Source: JAAYCI01 sp031549285 (GTDB lineage Bacteria; Bacillota; Clostridia; Oscillospirales; Ruminococcaceae). Taken from it: DNA of 64,000 bases. Numbering within the stretch: the first letter of the stretch is position 1; the number at the start of each line of letters is the position of its first letter. The stretch covers positions 43,326 through 107,325 of the forward strand of contig JAVBPZ010000015.1 in the NCBI GenBank assembly GCA_031549285.1, given 5' to 3'. The notes beneath the pieces are model-generated. The model had not been told where the DNA came from, ran no database searches, and saw only the letters and a program-made list of their open reading frames with translations. Below, in pieces: positions 18,136-26,670 of this stretch. The position numbers were made by a program, and so were the translations under genes.

Positions 18136-18212
18136 TTCGGAATTGTGACATCTATTTTAGGATATCTTGTCTAAAATGTTAAAATATACACTTTCATTCG
18201 GAATAATGACAT
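18136..18212. promoter_or_regulatory. Direct repeats, candidate response-regulator sites
   Basis: TTCGGAATTGTGACAT (18136-18151) and TTCGGAATAATGACAT (18197-18212) match at 14 of 16 bases and are 61 bases apart. One copy abuts the -35 region of the transporter promoter, the other lies upstream of the regulator's own promoter. AraC-family proteins bind such direct repeats. Confidence 0.55.
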
Positions 18213-18224
18213 TTTTTTTTGATA

Positions 18225-18253
18225 TGGACGAGATTCTGTATTTGCAGTATAAT
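18225..18253 (+). promoter_or_regulatory. Promoter of the response regulator gene
   Basis: TGGACG (18225-18230), a 17-base spacer and a perfect TATAAT (18248-18253), about 50 bases before the start codon. Confidence 0.55.
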
Positions 18254-18305
18254 GAAATCATTCATTTTCCTTGCGTCTACTCCAAAAAAAGGGAAAGGCA
18301 GCGAT

Positions 18306-19901
18306 ATGTATCAAATCTTTGTTGTGGAAGACGAGATCCTGATTCGACAAAATATACGGAATATGGTCGAGAACATGGGGGGGCCTTACGCATTCTGCGG
18401 CGAAGCAGCAGATGGCGAGATGGCTCTTTCTATGATGCAGGACCTGATGCCGGATATTTTGCTGACCGATATAAAGATGCCTTTCCTGGACGGCTTTGAA
18501 TTGATACGGCATGCAAAATCCATGATGCCGTGGCTGAAAATCATCATCATCAGCGGGTATGATGAGTTTGAATCTGCCCAAAAGGCTATCTCGCTGGGTG
18601 TGGACAAATACCTGCTGAAACCCCTGCGGCCGGATGATTTGCGCCAGGCGGTGGAAGATGTTGCCGCCCAACTGGAAAAAAGCAAAACACAGGATGAACT
18701 GCTGGCAAAGTATGATAAGAATGAATTGCACAATGCACTTTACCAGCAGTTCATGCATTATCTTTTTTGGGGCGACCTCAGCACCAGCAGCCTGCTGGAG
18801 CGGGCCCGCCTGCTGGACATCGACGTCCTGTATCCGTTTTATCAGGTGGCCCTGTTCCATTTTGATTCCGGATTTGACACAAACGGCAGCAGCGGGGTCC
18901 TGCGCCAAAAAATAGCCGAGGTTTTGCAGAGTGACCGTACTATATTACATTATAATAATGGATCCGACCAGATGGTCTTGCTGGCGCTGGCCAAACAAAG
19001 AGACGCTTTGAACGAAAAAATATATCGAATCGTCAATATTATCCGCCATGAGCTGGCGGACTTTGGCGTAACCATTACCACCGTCATCGGCAATGTTGTA
19101 GAACGCATCAGCGAGGTGAAAGACGCGTACAGTGCCGCCGATACAGTAATTAAAAAAATTCACACCATCCATGCCGGCCAGGTTATTGATATCAACGACG
19201 CAGCGCAGATTACCACTGACATTGTCAGCTTCAACACCTCTTTTGACACACAGTTCCAGCAAAAGCTTTTGTATGCTACAGAGGAAGATGTGCCGGCACT
19301 GCTGCGCGCATTTTGGGACGAGGCCGGCAGCGAGCGATTCAACAGCTTGTTGTATCGCTACTATACACTGATAGATATTCTAAAAACGGCGGTGCAGATT
19401 GTGGCCAGCGCAAAACCCGATATTGATCAAAAAGATATTGCGGCACAGTTCAGCAACGCATACGATATTTTTATTGCGTCCAGCGCGCGCGATACATTTG
19501 AAAAAATGGCGGCGGACCTGCTGCAGGAAGCTGTTCGCATGAAACAGGAAAACCCAAGTTATATAAGGCATAGCCATGTCATCAGCCAGGCAGAAAACTA
19601 TATTTCGGAAAATTATTGCGACCCCAACATCTCGCTGATAAGCGTTGCCAAGCATGTGGGCCTGAGCCCCGCCCACTTCAGCACCATATTTTCGCAGACC
19701 ACCGGAAAAACATTTATCAGCTATCTAACGTCGTTGCGCATTGAAAAAGCGAAGGCTCTTCTGGCACAGACCGACATGAAGCTGTCTGCCATCGCCATGG
19801 AGATCGGCTACAACGAGCCAAACTATTTCAGCCATGTTTTTAAAAAGAGCGAAGGAATTACTCCGAAAGAGTTCCGGAATAAGTCCCTGCAAAAAGCCTA
19901 A
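18306..19901 (+). CDS. Response regulator with AraC-type DNA-binding domain (YesN-like)
   Basis: A 531-residue transcription factor. The start MYQIFVVEDE gives the usual receiver N-terminus, with GGGAAAGG about ten bases upstream. The receiver domain (1-120) has the acid pair Glu8-Asp9, phospho-acceptor Asp55 (TDIKMPFLDG) and Lys in LLKPLRP. A middle region of about 300 residues with no recognised motif, common in YesN proteins, links to two AraC helix-turn-helix motifs (about 430-531: SLISVAKHVGLSPAHFSTIF and KLSAIAMEIGYNEPNYFSHVF). It is the expected partner of the kinase at 10240 and, being divergent from the transporter operon, its likely activator. Confidence 0.92.
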   Translation: MYQIFVVEDEILIRQNIRNMVENMGGPYAFCGEAADGEMALSMMQDLMPDILLTDIKMPFLDGFELIRHAKSMMPWLKIIIISGYDEFESAQKAISLGVDKYLLKPLRPDDLRQAVEDVAAQLEKSKTQDELLAKYDKNELHNALYQQFMHYLFWGDLSTSSLLERARLLDIDVLYPFYQVALFHFDSGFDTNGSSGVLRQKIAEVLQSDRTILHYNNGSDQMVLLALAKQRDALNEKIYRIVNIIRHELADFGVTITTVIGNVVERISEVKDAYSAADTVIKKIHTIHAGQVIDINDAAQITTDIVSFNTSFDTQFQQKLLYATEEDVPALLRAFWDEAGSERFNSLLYRYYTLIDILKTAVQIVASAKPDIDQKDIAAQFSNAYDIFIASSARDTFEKMAADLLQEAVRMKQENPSYIRHSHVISQAENYISENYCDPNISLISVAKHVGLSPAHFSTIFSQTTGKTFISYLTSLRIEKAKALLAQTDMKLSAIAMEIGYNEPNYFSHVFKKSEGITPKEFRNKSLQKA

Positions 19902-19924
19902 TCTGGGTTTGGGCAGAGCAAGAT

Positions 19925-19953
19925 TTGTCAAAGCGTGCAGCATGGGATATAAT
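19925..19953 (+). promoter_or_regulatory. Strong sigma-A promoter before the small exporter gene
   Basis: TTGTCA (19925-19930), a 17-base spacer and a perfect TATAAT (19948-19953), about 140 bases before the TTG start. Confidence 0.7.
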
Positions 19954-20089
19954 AACGGGGTATGGTCTGTAAACATCCTCCACTTTTTTGCGGCCACTGC
20001 TTTATTCCGTTTGTCGCAAACTCCATAAAACAAGCGCTTGCCGGGGCTGTGGCGCCGACCAGAGACTGCACGGAAAGAAGGATCCCATT

Positions 20090-20602
20090 TTGGTTGAAAC
20101 AATAAGTACTTTTCTGCAAGATCATCACATTTCCAAAGAACTGATTGTATTTATTATATCTATGTTGCCTATTTTAGAGCTGCGTGGCGGGCTGCTGGCA
20201 GCAGCATTCATGGGGGTTCCCTGGCAGATTGCCGTTCCCATCTGCCTGGTCGGCAACATGTTACCGGTACCGTTCATCATCTTTTTTATTGAGCGCATCC
20301 TGAAGTTTTTGCAGCAGCATGGGCCTATTAAAAAAATAGCCACCTGGTTTGAAGAAAAGGCAATGAAAAAAGGCGCGGAGATGATGGAAAAATATCCCCG
20401 ACGTATCCAGTTGGGGCTGTTTCTGTTTGTGGCCATTCCTCTGCCCGGGACCGGCGCGTGGACCGGCGCGTTGATTGCCGCGTTCCTGGGCCTGCCGCCG
20501 AAACGTTCGGCACCAGCCATCTGCCTGGGTGTGTTGGGCGCCTGCGCTATCATGCTGACCATTACCTATGTTATCCCCTATTTTGTCGGTCGTGCGCTTT
20601 GA
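20090..20602 (+). CDS. Small membrane protein, Sm_multidrug_ex (COG2426) family
   Basis: A 170-residue membrane protein with about four helices. A TTG start at 20090 is chosen: AGAAGG lies seven bases upstream and the product begins at the usual family position. Motifs include SMLPILELRGGLLAAAF and FLFVAIPLPGTGAWTGALIAAFLG; the two polar-Gly/Pro segments (ELRGG, PLPGTGAW) are hallmarks of this DedA-like family. The family is annotated as small multidrug export protein, with little direct evidence of drug transport. Monocistronic. Confidence 0.82.
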   Translation: MVETISTFLQDHHISKELIVFIISMLPILELRGGLLAAAFMGVPWQIAVPICLVGNMLPVPFIIFFIERILKFLQQHGPIKKIATWFEEKAMKKGAEMMEKYPRRIQLGLFLFVAIPLPGTGAWTGALIAAFLGLPPKRSAPAICLGVLGACAIMLTITYVIPYFVGRAL

Positions 20603-20693
20603 GTTTTGCTGTGACGGGCGAAGGCCGGATACCAAGCGAACACGCAAACCCTGCTGTGTATTTTTGCCAAGTTCTGAAATACTTACCAGATGA

Positions 20694-20729
20694 AACCGAG
20701 CCCGGCAGCATTGGCTGCCGGGCTCGGTT
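20694..20729. terminator. Bidirectional terminator between convergent genes
   Basis: A perfect 16-bp stem (20694-20709 with 20714-20729) closes an ATTG loop. It lies between the exporter-like gene and the DUF47 gene. Confidence 0.85.
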
Positions 20730-20772
20730 CTTCCTTTTGCTTTTTGCGGGAATCTCCTGATGGGACAGCGCC

Positions 20773-21393
20773 TTACGAGTTATTCATGATGACGCTTTCC
20801 AGCACATCCGCCACGTCCTCGCAGGCATCGCAGCATTCCTCAAAACTATCGAAAACAGCATTCCAGGCGGTGGTCTTCACCGGGTCGCCATTTTCCGCAA
20901 ACAATTCGTGCACCGACTCGATATACAGGGCATCGCCCTCTTCTTCCAGGGTGTTGACCTCTACGATGGCTTCCTGCAGGGGAACCGATTTGCGGAAGTT
21001 CGGGAACTCTTTCATGGCGGTGTTTAGCGCCACACAGCAGCGGGCAATAACGTCTGCAAAGGTAAGCGCCGCCGGACGAATCTCCTGGATATTATACATA
21101 TACATACGGATGAGCAGGTCTTCTACAAGATCGATTACCTCATCTATTTCGTTGACCAGCTGGATGATGTCCTCGCGCTCGATAGGGGTAATAAATTCCT
21201 TTGCCAAGCGCTTCATCATCCGGTGCTTTTCCTCGTCGCCAGCATGCTCTATCTCGTGCAGGCTCCGCATCAGTTCCGGCAGTTTTACCGGATCATACTT
21301 TTCCAGCGCCTCCTGCAAAAACACCGCAGCATCACACGCAAGGCCCATCATGCGTGCAAAAGTGTCAAAATATTCGTTGCTTTTCTTAGCCAT
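20773..21393 (-). CDS. DUF47/PhoU-related phosphate transport accessory protein
   Basis: A 206-residue cytoplasmic, almost all-helical protein of the DUF47 (PhoU_div) family. AAGGAGTGG precedes the ATG. Acidic His-rich helices such as LHEIEHAGDEEKHRMMKRL and INEIDEVIDLVEDLL provide the metal-binding pattern E-x-x-x-D seen in PhoU. These proteins accompany Pit transporters and are thought to control them. Here the gene follows pit by 96 bases on the same strand, so it probably shares its transcript; in many genomes the order is reversed. Confidence 0.9.
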   Translation of the reverse strand: MAKKSNEYFDTFARMMGLACDAAVFLQEALEKYDPVKLPELMRSLHEIEHAGDEEKHRMMKRLAKEFITPIEREDIIQLVNEIDEVIDLVEDLLIRMYMYNIQEIRPAALTFADVIARCCVALNTAMKEFPNFRKSVPLQEAIVEVNTLEEEGDALYIESVHELFAENGDPVKTTAWNAVFDSFEECCDACEDVADVLESVIMNNS

Positions 21394-21489
21394 ACTGCCA
21401 CCACTCCTTACTTGGATATGCGAAGATATGCAAAACCCGGAACATCATATCTGTCTGTGCCTTTTGCGCGCCGCAGCGTCCCGCGCGCG

Positions 21490-22542
21490 TTAAAACAGCC
21501 ATACAAACAGCTTTGCCATCAAAAAACCAATCAGGCCGCAACCCGGGAATGTGAGCACCCAGGTAAGCACCATGTCCCCCACAATACCCCAGTTTACATT
21601 GCGCAACCGCCGCGCGGCCCCCACGCCCATGATGGCGGTGGTTTTGGTGTGGGTGGTGGAAACCGGAATGCCGGTGAGCGAAGAAACCAGCAAACACCCC
21701 GCGCCGGCGGCATCCGCCGCAAAGCCCTGGTATTGTTCCAGCTTTACCATATCCATGCCCACCGCCTTAATGATGCGGTAGCCGCCAATGGAAGTGCCGA
21801 GGCCCATAACAATGGAACACAGCAGAATGAGCCAGAAGGGAATGGAAAATGTGGTGGTCTGGGTTTGGCCGTTTGCCAGCGCAATGCCCAGCAGGAAAAC
21901 ACCCATGAACTTTTGGCCATCCTGTGCGCCGTGCATAAACGCCATTGCCGCCGCGCCGCCAATCTGCGCGCCCTGGAACGGGCCGGTGACCTTGCGCCGG
22001 TCGGCCTTTCGGAAAAGCCCTTCAATAAGCTTTACCACCCCAAAGCCCATGACAAAACCCAGCAAGGTAGACAACACCAAGCCATATATTACCTTTATCC
22101 ATTCGCTGCCGTTGATGCCGGCAAGGCTGTTGTGCATCGCAATGGCGGCGCCTGAAAGCCCCGCGATAAGCGCATGGCTTTCGCTGGTGGGAATGCCAAA
22201 AACCCAGGCAAGTGTCGCCCATAAAACAATGGCCACCATGGCGGCACATAGGCCGATGAGTGCTTCATGCGCATTGTCCCCGAAATCCACCATATTATAA
22301 ATAGTTTCGGCAACGGTTTTGTTGATAAACGTCATAACAAGGATGCCGAGGAAATTAAAAACAGCAGCCATTAAAATGGCGGGGCGGGGCGCCATGGCGC
22401 GGGTGGAAATGCAGGTAGCGATGGCGTTTGGCGCATCGGTCCAACCGTTTACCAAAATGACCGCCAGGGTTAATATGGCAGTGATGAGCAGCGCCGGGTT
22501 TGAAACCAGCTGTCCAATAAATTCCTGAAACGAGACGGTCAT
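21490..22542 (-). CDS. pit: Inorganic phosphate transporter, Pit family
   Basis: A 350-residue membrane transporter with about ten helices, taking up phosphate (often as metal phosphate) with protons or sodium. AAGGAATC lies eight bases before the ATG. The duplicated PHO4 signature is visible: NGWTDAPNAIATCISTRAM near the N-terminus and FMHGAQDGQKFMG in the second half, plus GIPVSTTHTKTTAIMG. The length is close to other short bacterial Pit proteins. First gene of a two-gene unit with DUF47. Confidence 0.93.
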   Translation of the reverse strand: MTVSFQEFIGQLVSNPALLITAILTLAVILVNGWTDAPNAIATCISTRAMAPRPAILMAAVFNFLGILVMTFINKTVAETIYNMVDFGDNAHEALIGLCAAMVAIVLWATLAWVFGIPTSESHALIAGLSGAAIAMHNSLAGINGSEWIKVIYGLVLSTLLGFVMGFGVVKLIEGLFRKADRRKVTGPFQGAQIGGAAAMAFMHGAQDGQKFMGVFLLGIALANGQTQTTTFSIPFWLILLCSIVMGLGTSIGGYRIIKAVGMDMVKLEQYQGFAADAAGAGCLLVSSLTGIPVSTTHTKTTAIMGVGAARRLRNVNWGIVGDMVLTWVLTFPGCGLIGFLMAKLFVWLF

Positions 22543-22868
22543 GGCAAGATTCCTTCCCCGGCTGCTGCTTTTTTTAGAAATAACCGCATATATACGTGTA
22601 TATTTTTGTGAAGTGGTCCGTGCACATCACAGCACAATATACCCGAACAGGGTCATTATAACACCTTGCTGCTATGGATACAAGGAAAACCGGCAAAGTT
22701 GCCCATTGCTAACTTATCAAAAAATATGACGCGCTGCACACCCGGAAAACGAGGCGCTTATTTTTTAAATCTTTACGCGAGCGAATGTGCTATATTTTTC
22801 GTTAATTCGATTTTATTTTAAATATATATGGAGAAAACGCGCGGCGGGGAACAGTAGTTAGCCTCTGC
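22543..22868. other. Intergenic region upstream of pit
   Basis: This 326-base AT-rich gap carries the pit promoter (22655-22683). No convincing terminator for the M20 peptidase transcript, which ends at 22869, and no gene were seen. Confidence 0.5.
22655..22683 (-). promoter_or_regulatory. Promoter of pit
   Basis: On the minus strand TTGTAT (22678-22683), a 17-base spacer and a perfect TATAAT (22655-22660), giving a leader of about 105 bases. Confidence 0.6.
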
Positions 22869-24320
22869 TTACTGATACCGTGTAAGCAGGATGGTATAGA
22901 AGTGTACCGCGCGCGCCAGGGCGTCCACGCTGAGGCGCTCGTCCACCCCGTGCATGGCGTGCAGCTGCGCCTTGGACAAAACGGTGGGCGCAAAGCGTAC
23001 CGTGCAGGAACAGTGATGGGAAAAATGGCGCGCATCGGTACCACCCAGCATGATGTATGGCGCCTGGGCCGCTTCGGGAAACGCTTCCCGCACGCAAGCC
23101 TGCATAAAATGGTAGATGGCGCCGGTGGTATCGGTAAACGGGGAGCAATCGTGCGCGTACAGCACCTCGGTTTCGAGGCCATATTTTTTAGCCAGTGACG
23201 TAATGATGGCCAGCGACTCAGCCTGTTGCTGGTGCATGATGAACCGCAGGTTGGCGGTAATGCTGGCGGCCTCCGGCAGGACGTTTGGCGCCGCGCTGCC
23301 GCTGGCCATGGTGAAGGCACAGGTGGTGCGCAGCATGGCGCCGCCCTCGGCGCTGACCGCCGGTAGCACCAGCTGGACCAGCGGGCCAAACAACCACAGG
23401 TTACCCATCAGCAACCGGAACGGAAAGCTCATGTAAGGCGCCAGTGCGGCGAACATATCTTTTACTGGTTTGGATAGCTTCTTTTTGAACGGCGGGTGTT
23501 TTTCCACCGCACAGATGAACGCCGCCAGGCGCGCCAGCGGTGTGTTTTTGCCCGGGGTGCTGGCGTGGCCGCCACCGGAGCGCGCGGTGAAACGTACGTT
23601 TGCATAGCCTTTTTCCACAATGCCCAGCATGGCGCTGTGTACCGCAAGGCCCGGCAGAGGGGACTCCAGCACGGCGCCGCCTTCGTCGCTGACCAGCGCC
23701 AGCTTTACACCGTTGTCCAAAAGATACCGTAAAATGTCCGGCGCGCCGGGGCCCATTACCTCTTCGTTACAAGAGCTGGCAATGTATACATCGCACGGCG
23801 GCATAAATTCCTCTGCCAGCAGCGCTTCGCACGCCTCAAAAATGGCGCACAGGGAACCTTTGGTGTCCATGGCGCCCCGGCCCCAAATTTGCCCGTCGGC
23901 AATGTCGCCAGCAAACGGCGGGTGGCTCCAGTCACCTTCGGCCGGCACCACATCGGAATGAGACATCAGCACCACCGCCGGACGGGCAGAATCTTTCCCC
24001 TGCCAGCGGAACAGCATGGCGTCGCCAAACAGGGTCCGCTGCATTTTCTCATGCACCAGCGGATAGCACCGCTGCAGCGTTTCACGGTATGCGGCAAAGT
24101 GTTTGTGGCGTACTTCTTCCGGGACGTCCGGGGAGGACACCGTTTCGCCGTGGATCATCTCTGCCAGATGCCCGGCATATTTTTGGGCCTGTGCCTCGTC
24201 CACCGAAGGCGCAGCGGCCAGCGGCGTTTTCGGCCGCAGCAATGCGGCACGCACGCACGCGGCCAAAACAAGCAGCAGCAAAACACCCAGCAGACATAGG
24301 AAGATGTATAGAACAATCAT
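22869..24320 (-). CDS. M20-family metallopeptidase, membrane-anchored (PM20D1-like)
   Basis: A 483-residue zinc hydrolase of amide or peptide bonds. The start MIVLYIFLCLLGV gives an N-terminal helix; GAGGTG lies seven bases upstream, and an ATG 33 codons earlier lacks a site. Metal ligands read in order: His in LMSHSDVVP, bridging Asp in GRGAMDTKGS, the Glu pair in SCNEEVMGPGA, Asp in LVSDEGG, and the C-terminal His in GGTDARHFSHHC. The dimerisation domain contains GGHASTPGKNTPLARLA. The architecture matches the carboxypeptidase S/PM20D1 branch. It follows two membrane-protein genes on the same strand, so it may process a substrate they import or export. Confidence 0.88.
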   Translation of the reverse strand: MIVLYIFLCLLGVLLLLVLAACVRAALLRPKTPLAAAPSVDEAQAQKYAGHLAEMIHGETVSSPDVPEEVRHKHFAAYRETLQRCYPLVHEKMQRTLFGDAMLFRWQGKDSARPAVVLMSHSDVVPAEGDWSHPPFAGDIADGQIWGRGAMDTKGSLCAIFEACEALLAEEFMPPCDVYIASSCNEEVMGPGAPDILRYLLDNGVKLALVSDEGGAVLESPLPGLAVHSAMLGIVEKGYANVRFTARSGGGHASTPGKNTPLARLAAFICAVEKHPPFKKKLSKPVKDMFAALAPYMSFPFRLLMGNLWLFGPLVQLVLPAVSAEGGAMLRTTCAFTMASGSAAPNVLPEAASITANLRFIMHQQQAESLAIITSLAKKYGLETEVLYAHDCSPFTDTTGAIYHFMQACVREAFPEAAQAPYIMLGGTDARHFSHHCSCTVRFAPTVLSKAQLHAMHGVDERLSVDALARAVHFYTILLTRYQ

Positions 24321-24442
24321 GCACGACACCTCTTTTCGTGGGGTTGAATGGAGTTGGGTATCAGGAAAAAACATGGCACCAAACCAATGTGCCTGCGGCA
24401 CAAACCAATACGTGTCCACTGAGCCCGGCTAGAGGAGTCTGG

Positions 24443-25135
24443 TTAAATTTTCCCCTTTTTATACAGAATGCGCGCCACGCCGATGGAAAGCAGTGCCGAC
24501 ACCGGTACCAGGATAGCCACCTGGCTGGCGGCCGCCGGAACCAACAGGCACAACAGCGTCATGGCCGCAAACGGCGCAATGGCGACCAACGGGGTTTTGG
24601 AAAAATACTTATACCCCAGCGCGCCGAACAGCGCCGGCACCACCATGCCGAACGCCGGCTGTAGGACAGGCGACTCCAGCACCGGGGTGAGCGGCACCAG
24701 CAGCAATACCCCCAGCGCCAGCACCAGGCAGGTGACCAGCGCCGACACCGCCACCGACAGGGTGGAAATAATCTCGTTTTCCTTGGTACCATATTCCGTA
24801 CCTACAATTTCACGGGCGTTCATGACACAGGGGATTTTCAGGTTGGTCAGGTTGCCGGTGATGAACGCAAGATAGGTGGCGCCGGTGCCCAGCATGGGCG
24901 CGTAAGTGACCACCTCCACAATGCTGGAGGGCAGGTAGATAAGACAGATGCTGGCGAGGCCGATGAGTAGGCCTTGTACCTCCGGCACGGCGTGGAAGTA
25001 AACCGCCACCAGTACCGGTACCATCAGCATGGCCAGCAGCGCCACCGCAGACCAGATACGGCCATAAAAGTGCATTTGATCGTCGAAGGATTTTACCTCG
25101 GGCGTGGGATTGTTCTTATTCATATTTGTATCCAT
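24443..25135 (-). CDS. Uncharacterised membrane protein, partner of the DUF5058 protein
   Basis: A 230-residue protein with a hydrophilic N-terminus and about six helices. The ATG at 25135 follows GGGGTGATG and lies just after the stop of the upstream gene, implying coupled translation. An intramembrane-type segment (LPSSIVEVVTYAPMLGTGATYLAFITGNL TNLK, shown broken) is unusually polar and glycine-rich, as in transporter re-entrant loops. I do not recognise an established function. The tight pairing suggests a two-subunit transporter with the DUF5058 protein. Confidence 0.7.
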   Translation of the reverse strand: MDTNMNKNNPTPEVKSFDDQMHFYGRIWSAVALLAMLMVPVLVAVYFHAVPEVQGLLIGLASICLIYLPSSIVEVVTYAPMLGTGATYLAFITGNLTNLKIPCVMNAREIVGTEYGTKENEIISTLSVAVSALVTCLVLALGVLLLVPLTPVLESPVLQPAFGMVVPALFGALGYKYFSKTPLVAIAPFAAMTLLCLLVPAAASQVAILVPVSALLSIGVARILYKKGKI

Positions 25136-25136
25136 G

Positions 25137-25871
25137 TCACATCACCCCCAACGCATTTGCGCCCACGGCGCTGGCCATACCGATGACCATGGCGAACGAC
25201 AGCGAAAAGCTTTCCAGCCATTTTTGGTTTTTGTGCTCTGCCAGCCAGGTAAACAGTGCCATGAACAGCGCCGACACCACAATGACAATGAGGCTGACAA
25301 AACTGCCGTGGCGCAGGTCTGCAAACCCTGCGCCGATGAACGCGCACACCATACCCACAAACATGGCGTTGAACAGGATGGGCCCCCAGCGGTTGTCTTT
25401 GGCGCCCACCTTGCTAATAACCTTGCTTTGGTACTTTTTCAGGCCAAAGATGCAGAAAATGGCGCCCCAGATGATGCCCACCGTCATGACGGTGATGATG
25501 GAAACAAACGCGCTGCCGGTCATGTACTCCGCGGACAGGGACGGCAGGCCGGCGGCTGTGGCGGCCACGTCGGCGGCCATCGTCTCGTAATGCAAAGCGC
25601 CAATGACCGATAAGCGCAGCCAGGGAACCGGCACCCCCAGCGAGCCCGCCAGCGCAATGACCCCGATAAGGATACCGATGGACGGCACCAGCGTGAAGGT
25701 GGCGCTGGCGGTGATGGCCTTTTTCATTTTTCTGCGGTCCATGCCGATGCGTACCCCCTCGCGCCAGGCCCGCACCATGAAAAACACCGACATGGCCACT
25801 ACCAACAGGATGACCCCGCCGGCAATCAGGTACATGGTGGGCGAGTTTGCCATTTGCAGAAATGTTTGCAT
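25137..25871 (-). CDS. DUF5058 family membrane protein
   Basis: A 244-residue membrane protein with about six helices. AAAGGAGGAAGG sits directly before the ATG at 25871. After the first helix comes a basic amphipathic stretch (AWREGVRIGMDRRKMKKAI), then a helix with TLVPSIGILIG. These match the DUF5058 family, whose function is unknown. It is the first gene of an operon with the 230-aa membrane protein and the M20 peptidase. A role in amino-acid or peptide transport is inferred from context only. Confidence 0.75.
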   Translation of the reverse strand: MQTFLQMANSPTMYLIAGGVILLVVAMSVFFMVRAWREGVRIGMDRRKMKKAITASATFTLVPSIGILIGVIALAGSLGVPVPWLRLSVIGALHYETMAADVAATAAGLPSLSAEYMTGSAFVSIITVMTVGIIWGAIFCIFGLKKYQSKVISKVGAKDNRWGPILFNAMFVGMVCAFIGAGFADLRHGSFVSLIVIVVSALFMALFTWLAEHKNQKWLESFSLSFAMVIGMASAVGANALGVM

Positions 25872-25936
25872 ACCTTCCTCCTTTGCCAACTGAATTTACC
25901 AAATGAATGGGTATATTGGTTGCTGAATTTGTTTTC

Positions 25937-25966
25937 ATTGTACCGCGGGGCGGGGGGTGCTGTCCA
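25937..25966 (-). promoter_or_regulatory. Promoter of the DUF5058-M20 operon
   Basis: On the minus strand TGGACA (25961-25966), an 18-base spacer and TACAAT (25937-25942). Confidence 0.55.
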
Positions 25967-26023
25967 GCAAAAGGGCACCGGTGTGAAACTGTTTTTATGA
26001 AGACATTCGTGCGAGCCCTGCAA

Positions 26024-26095
26024 AAACAAAAAAGCCCTTGGGATGGTTATGAATGGGTCCGTGTAAAAAATGGACATATTCAAAGTATCCCAAGG
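26024..26095 (-). terminator. Terminator of the iorAB-paaK-ACT operon
   Basis: On the minus strand CCTTGGGAT pairs with ATCCCAAGG around a 42-base loop that can fold further (GTCC/GGAC), followed by GCTTTTTTG. It lies just past the ACT-domain gene. Confidence 0.65.
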
Positions 26096-26148
26096 AACTA
26101 TTTTCTTTGGTTTTTTGTGGTGCAAGGCTTCTGGCGGCGTATGGCCGC

Positions 26149-26586
26149 TCACTTCTTCGCGCCGGCGACCTCGCTTTGTTCCAGCAGCCGCACGCCTTTT
26201 TGCGTCAACAGCTGCGCGGCCTCTTCGGGCTTGTCCACCCGGAAGATAATGATAGCATCGTGGTCAATGCGCCGCACGAAGGAATACAGGTACTCTATGG
26301 AGATGCCGCCATCCGCCAGCTGGCGCAGCACCCCGGCCAGGCCCCCGGGGGAATCCGGCACCGCCACCGCCAAAACATCCGTAAGGTTGGCTGTGTAGCC
26401 ATTTTGCTGCAGCACACGGCTGGCCTTTTCGTTGTCATCCACAATGGCCCGCAAAATACCAAAGTTCGTGGTGTCGGCAATGGACAGGGCGATGAGGTCT
26501 ATTTTATTTTCCCCCAGCAGGGTGGTGAACTCCTCCAGCCGCCCCTGCCGGTTTTCCAGAAATACCGAGATTTGCTTTATAAACAC
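26149..26586 (-). CDS. Tandem ACT-domain amino-acid-binding protein
   Basis: A 145-residue cytoplasmic protein. A GTG start at 26586 is chosen because AGGAGG lies six bases upstream and the product starts VFIKQISVFLENRQGRL, the normal N-terminus of this family. Two ACT domains (about 1-70 and 71-140) contain SVFLENRQGRLEEFTTLLG and VAVPDSPGGLAGVLRQLADGGISIEY. These small proteins nearly always accompany paaK and iorAB genes and probably bind an aromatic or branched amino acid as allosteric sensors. Last gene of the operon, 84 bases after paaK. Confidence 0.85.
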   Translation of the reverse strand: MFIKQISVFLENRQGRLEEFTTLLGENKIDLIALSIADTTNFGILRAIVDDNEKASRVLQQNGYTANLTDVLAVAVPDSPGGLAGVLRQLADGGISIEYLYSFVRRIDHDAIIIFRVDKPEEAAQLLTQKGVRLLEQSEVAGAKK

Positions 26587-26670
26587 TGCGCGCCTCCTTT
26601 TGGGTTTTTTGGTAGGTACACTGATGACACTGGAAACAGGCTGCAAACCAGCCTATATTTCTATTATTGC

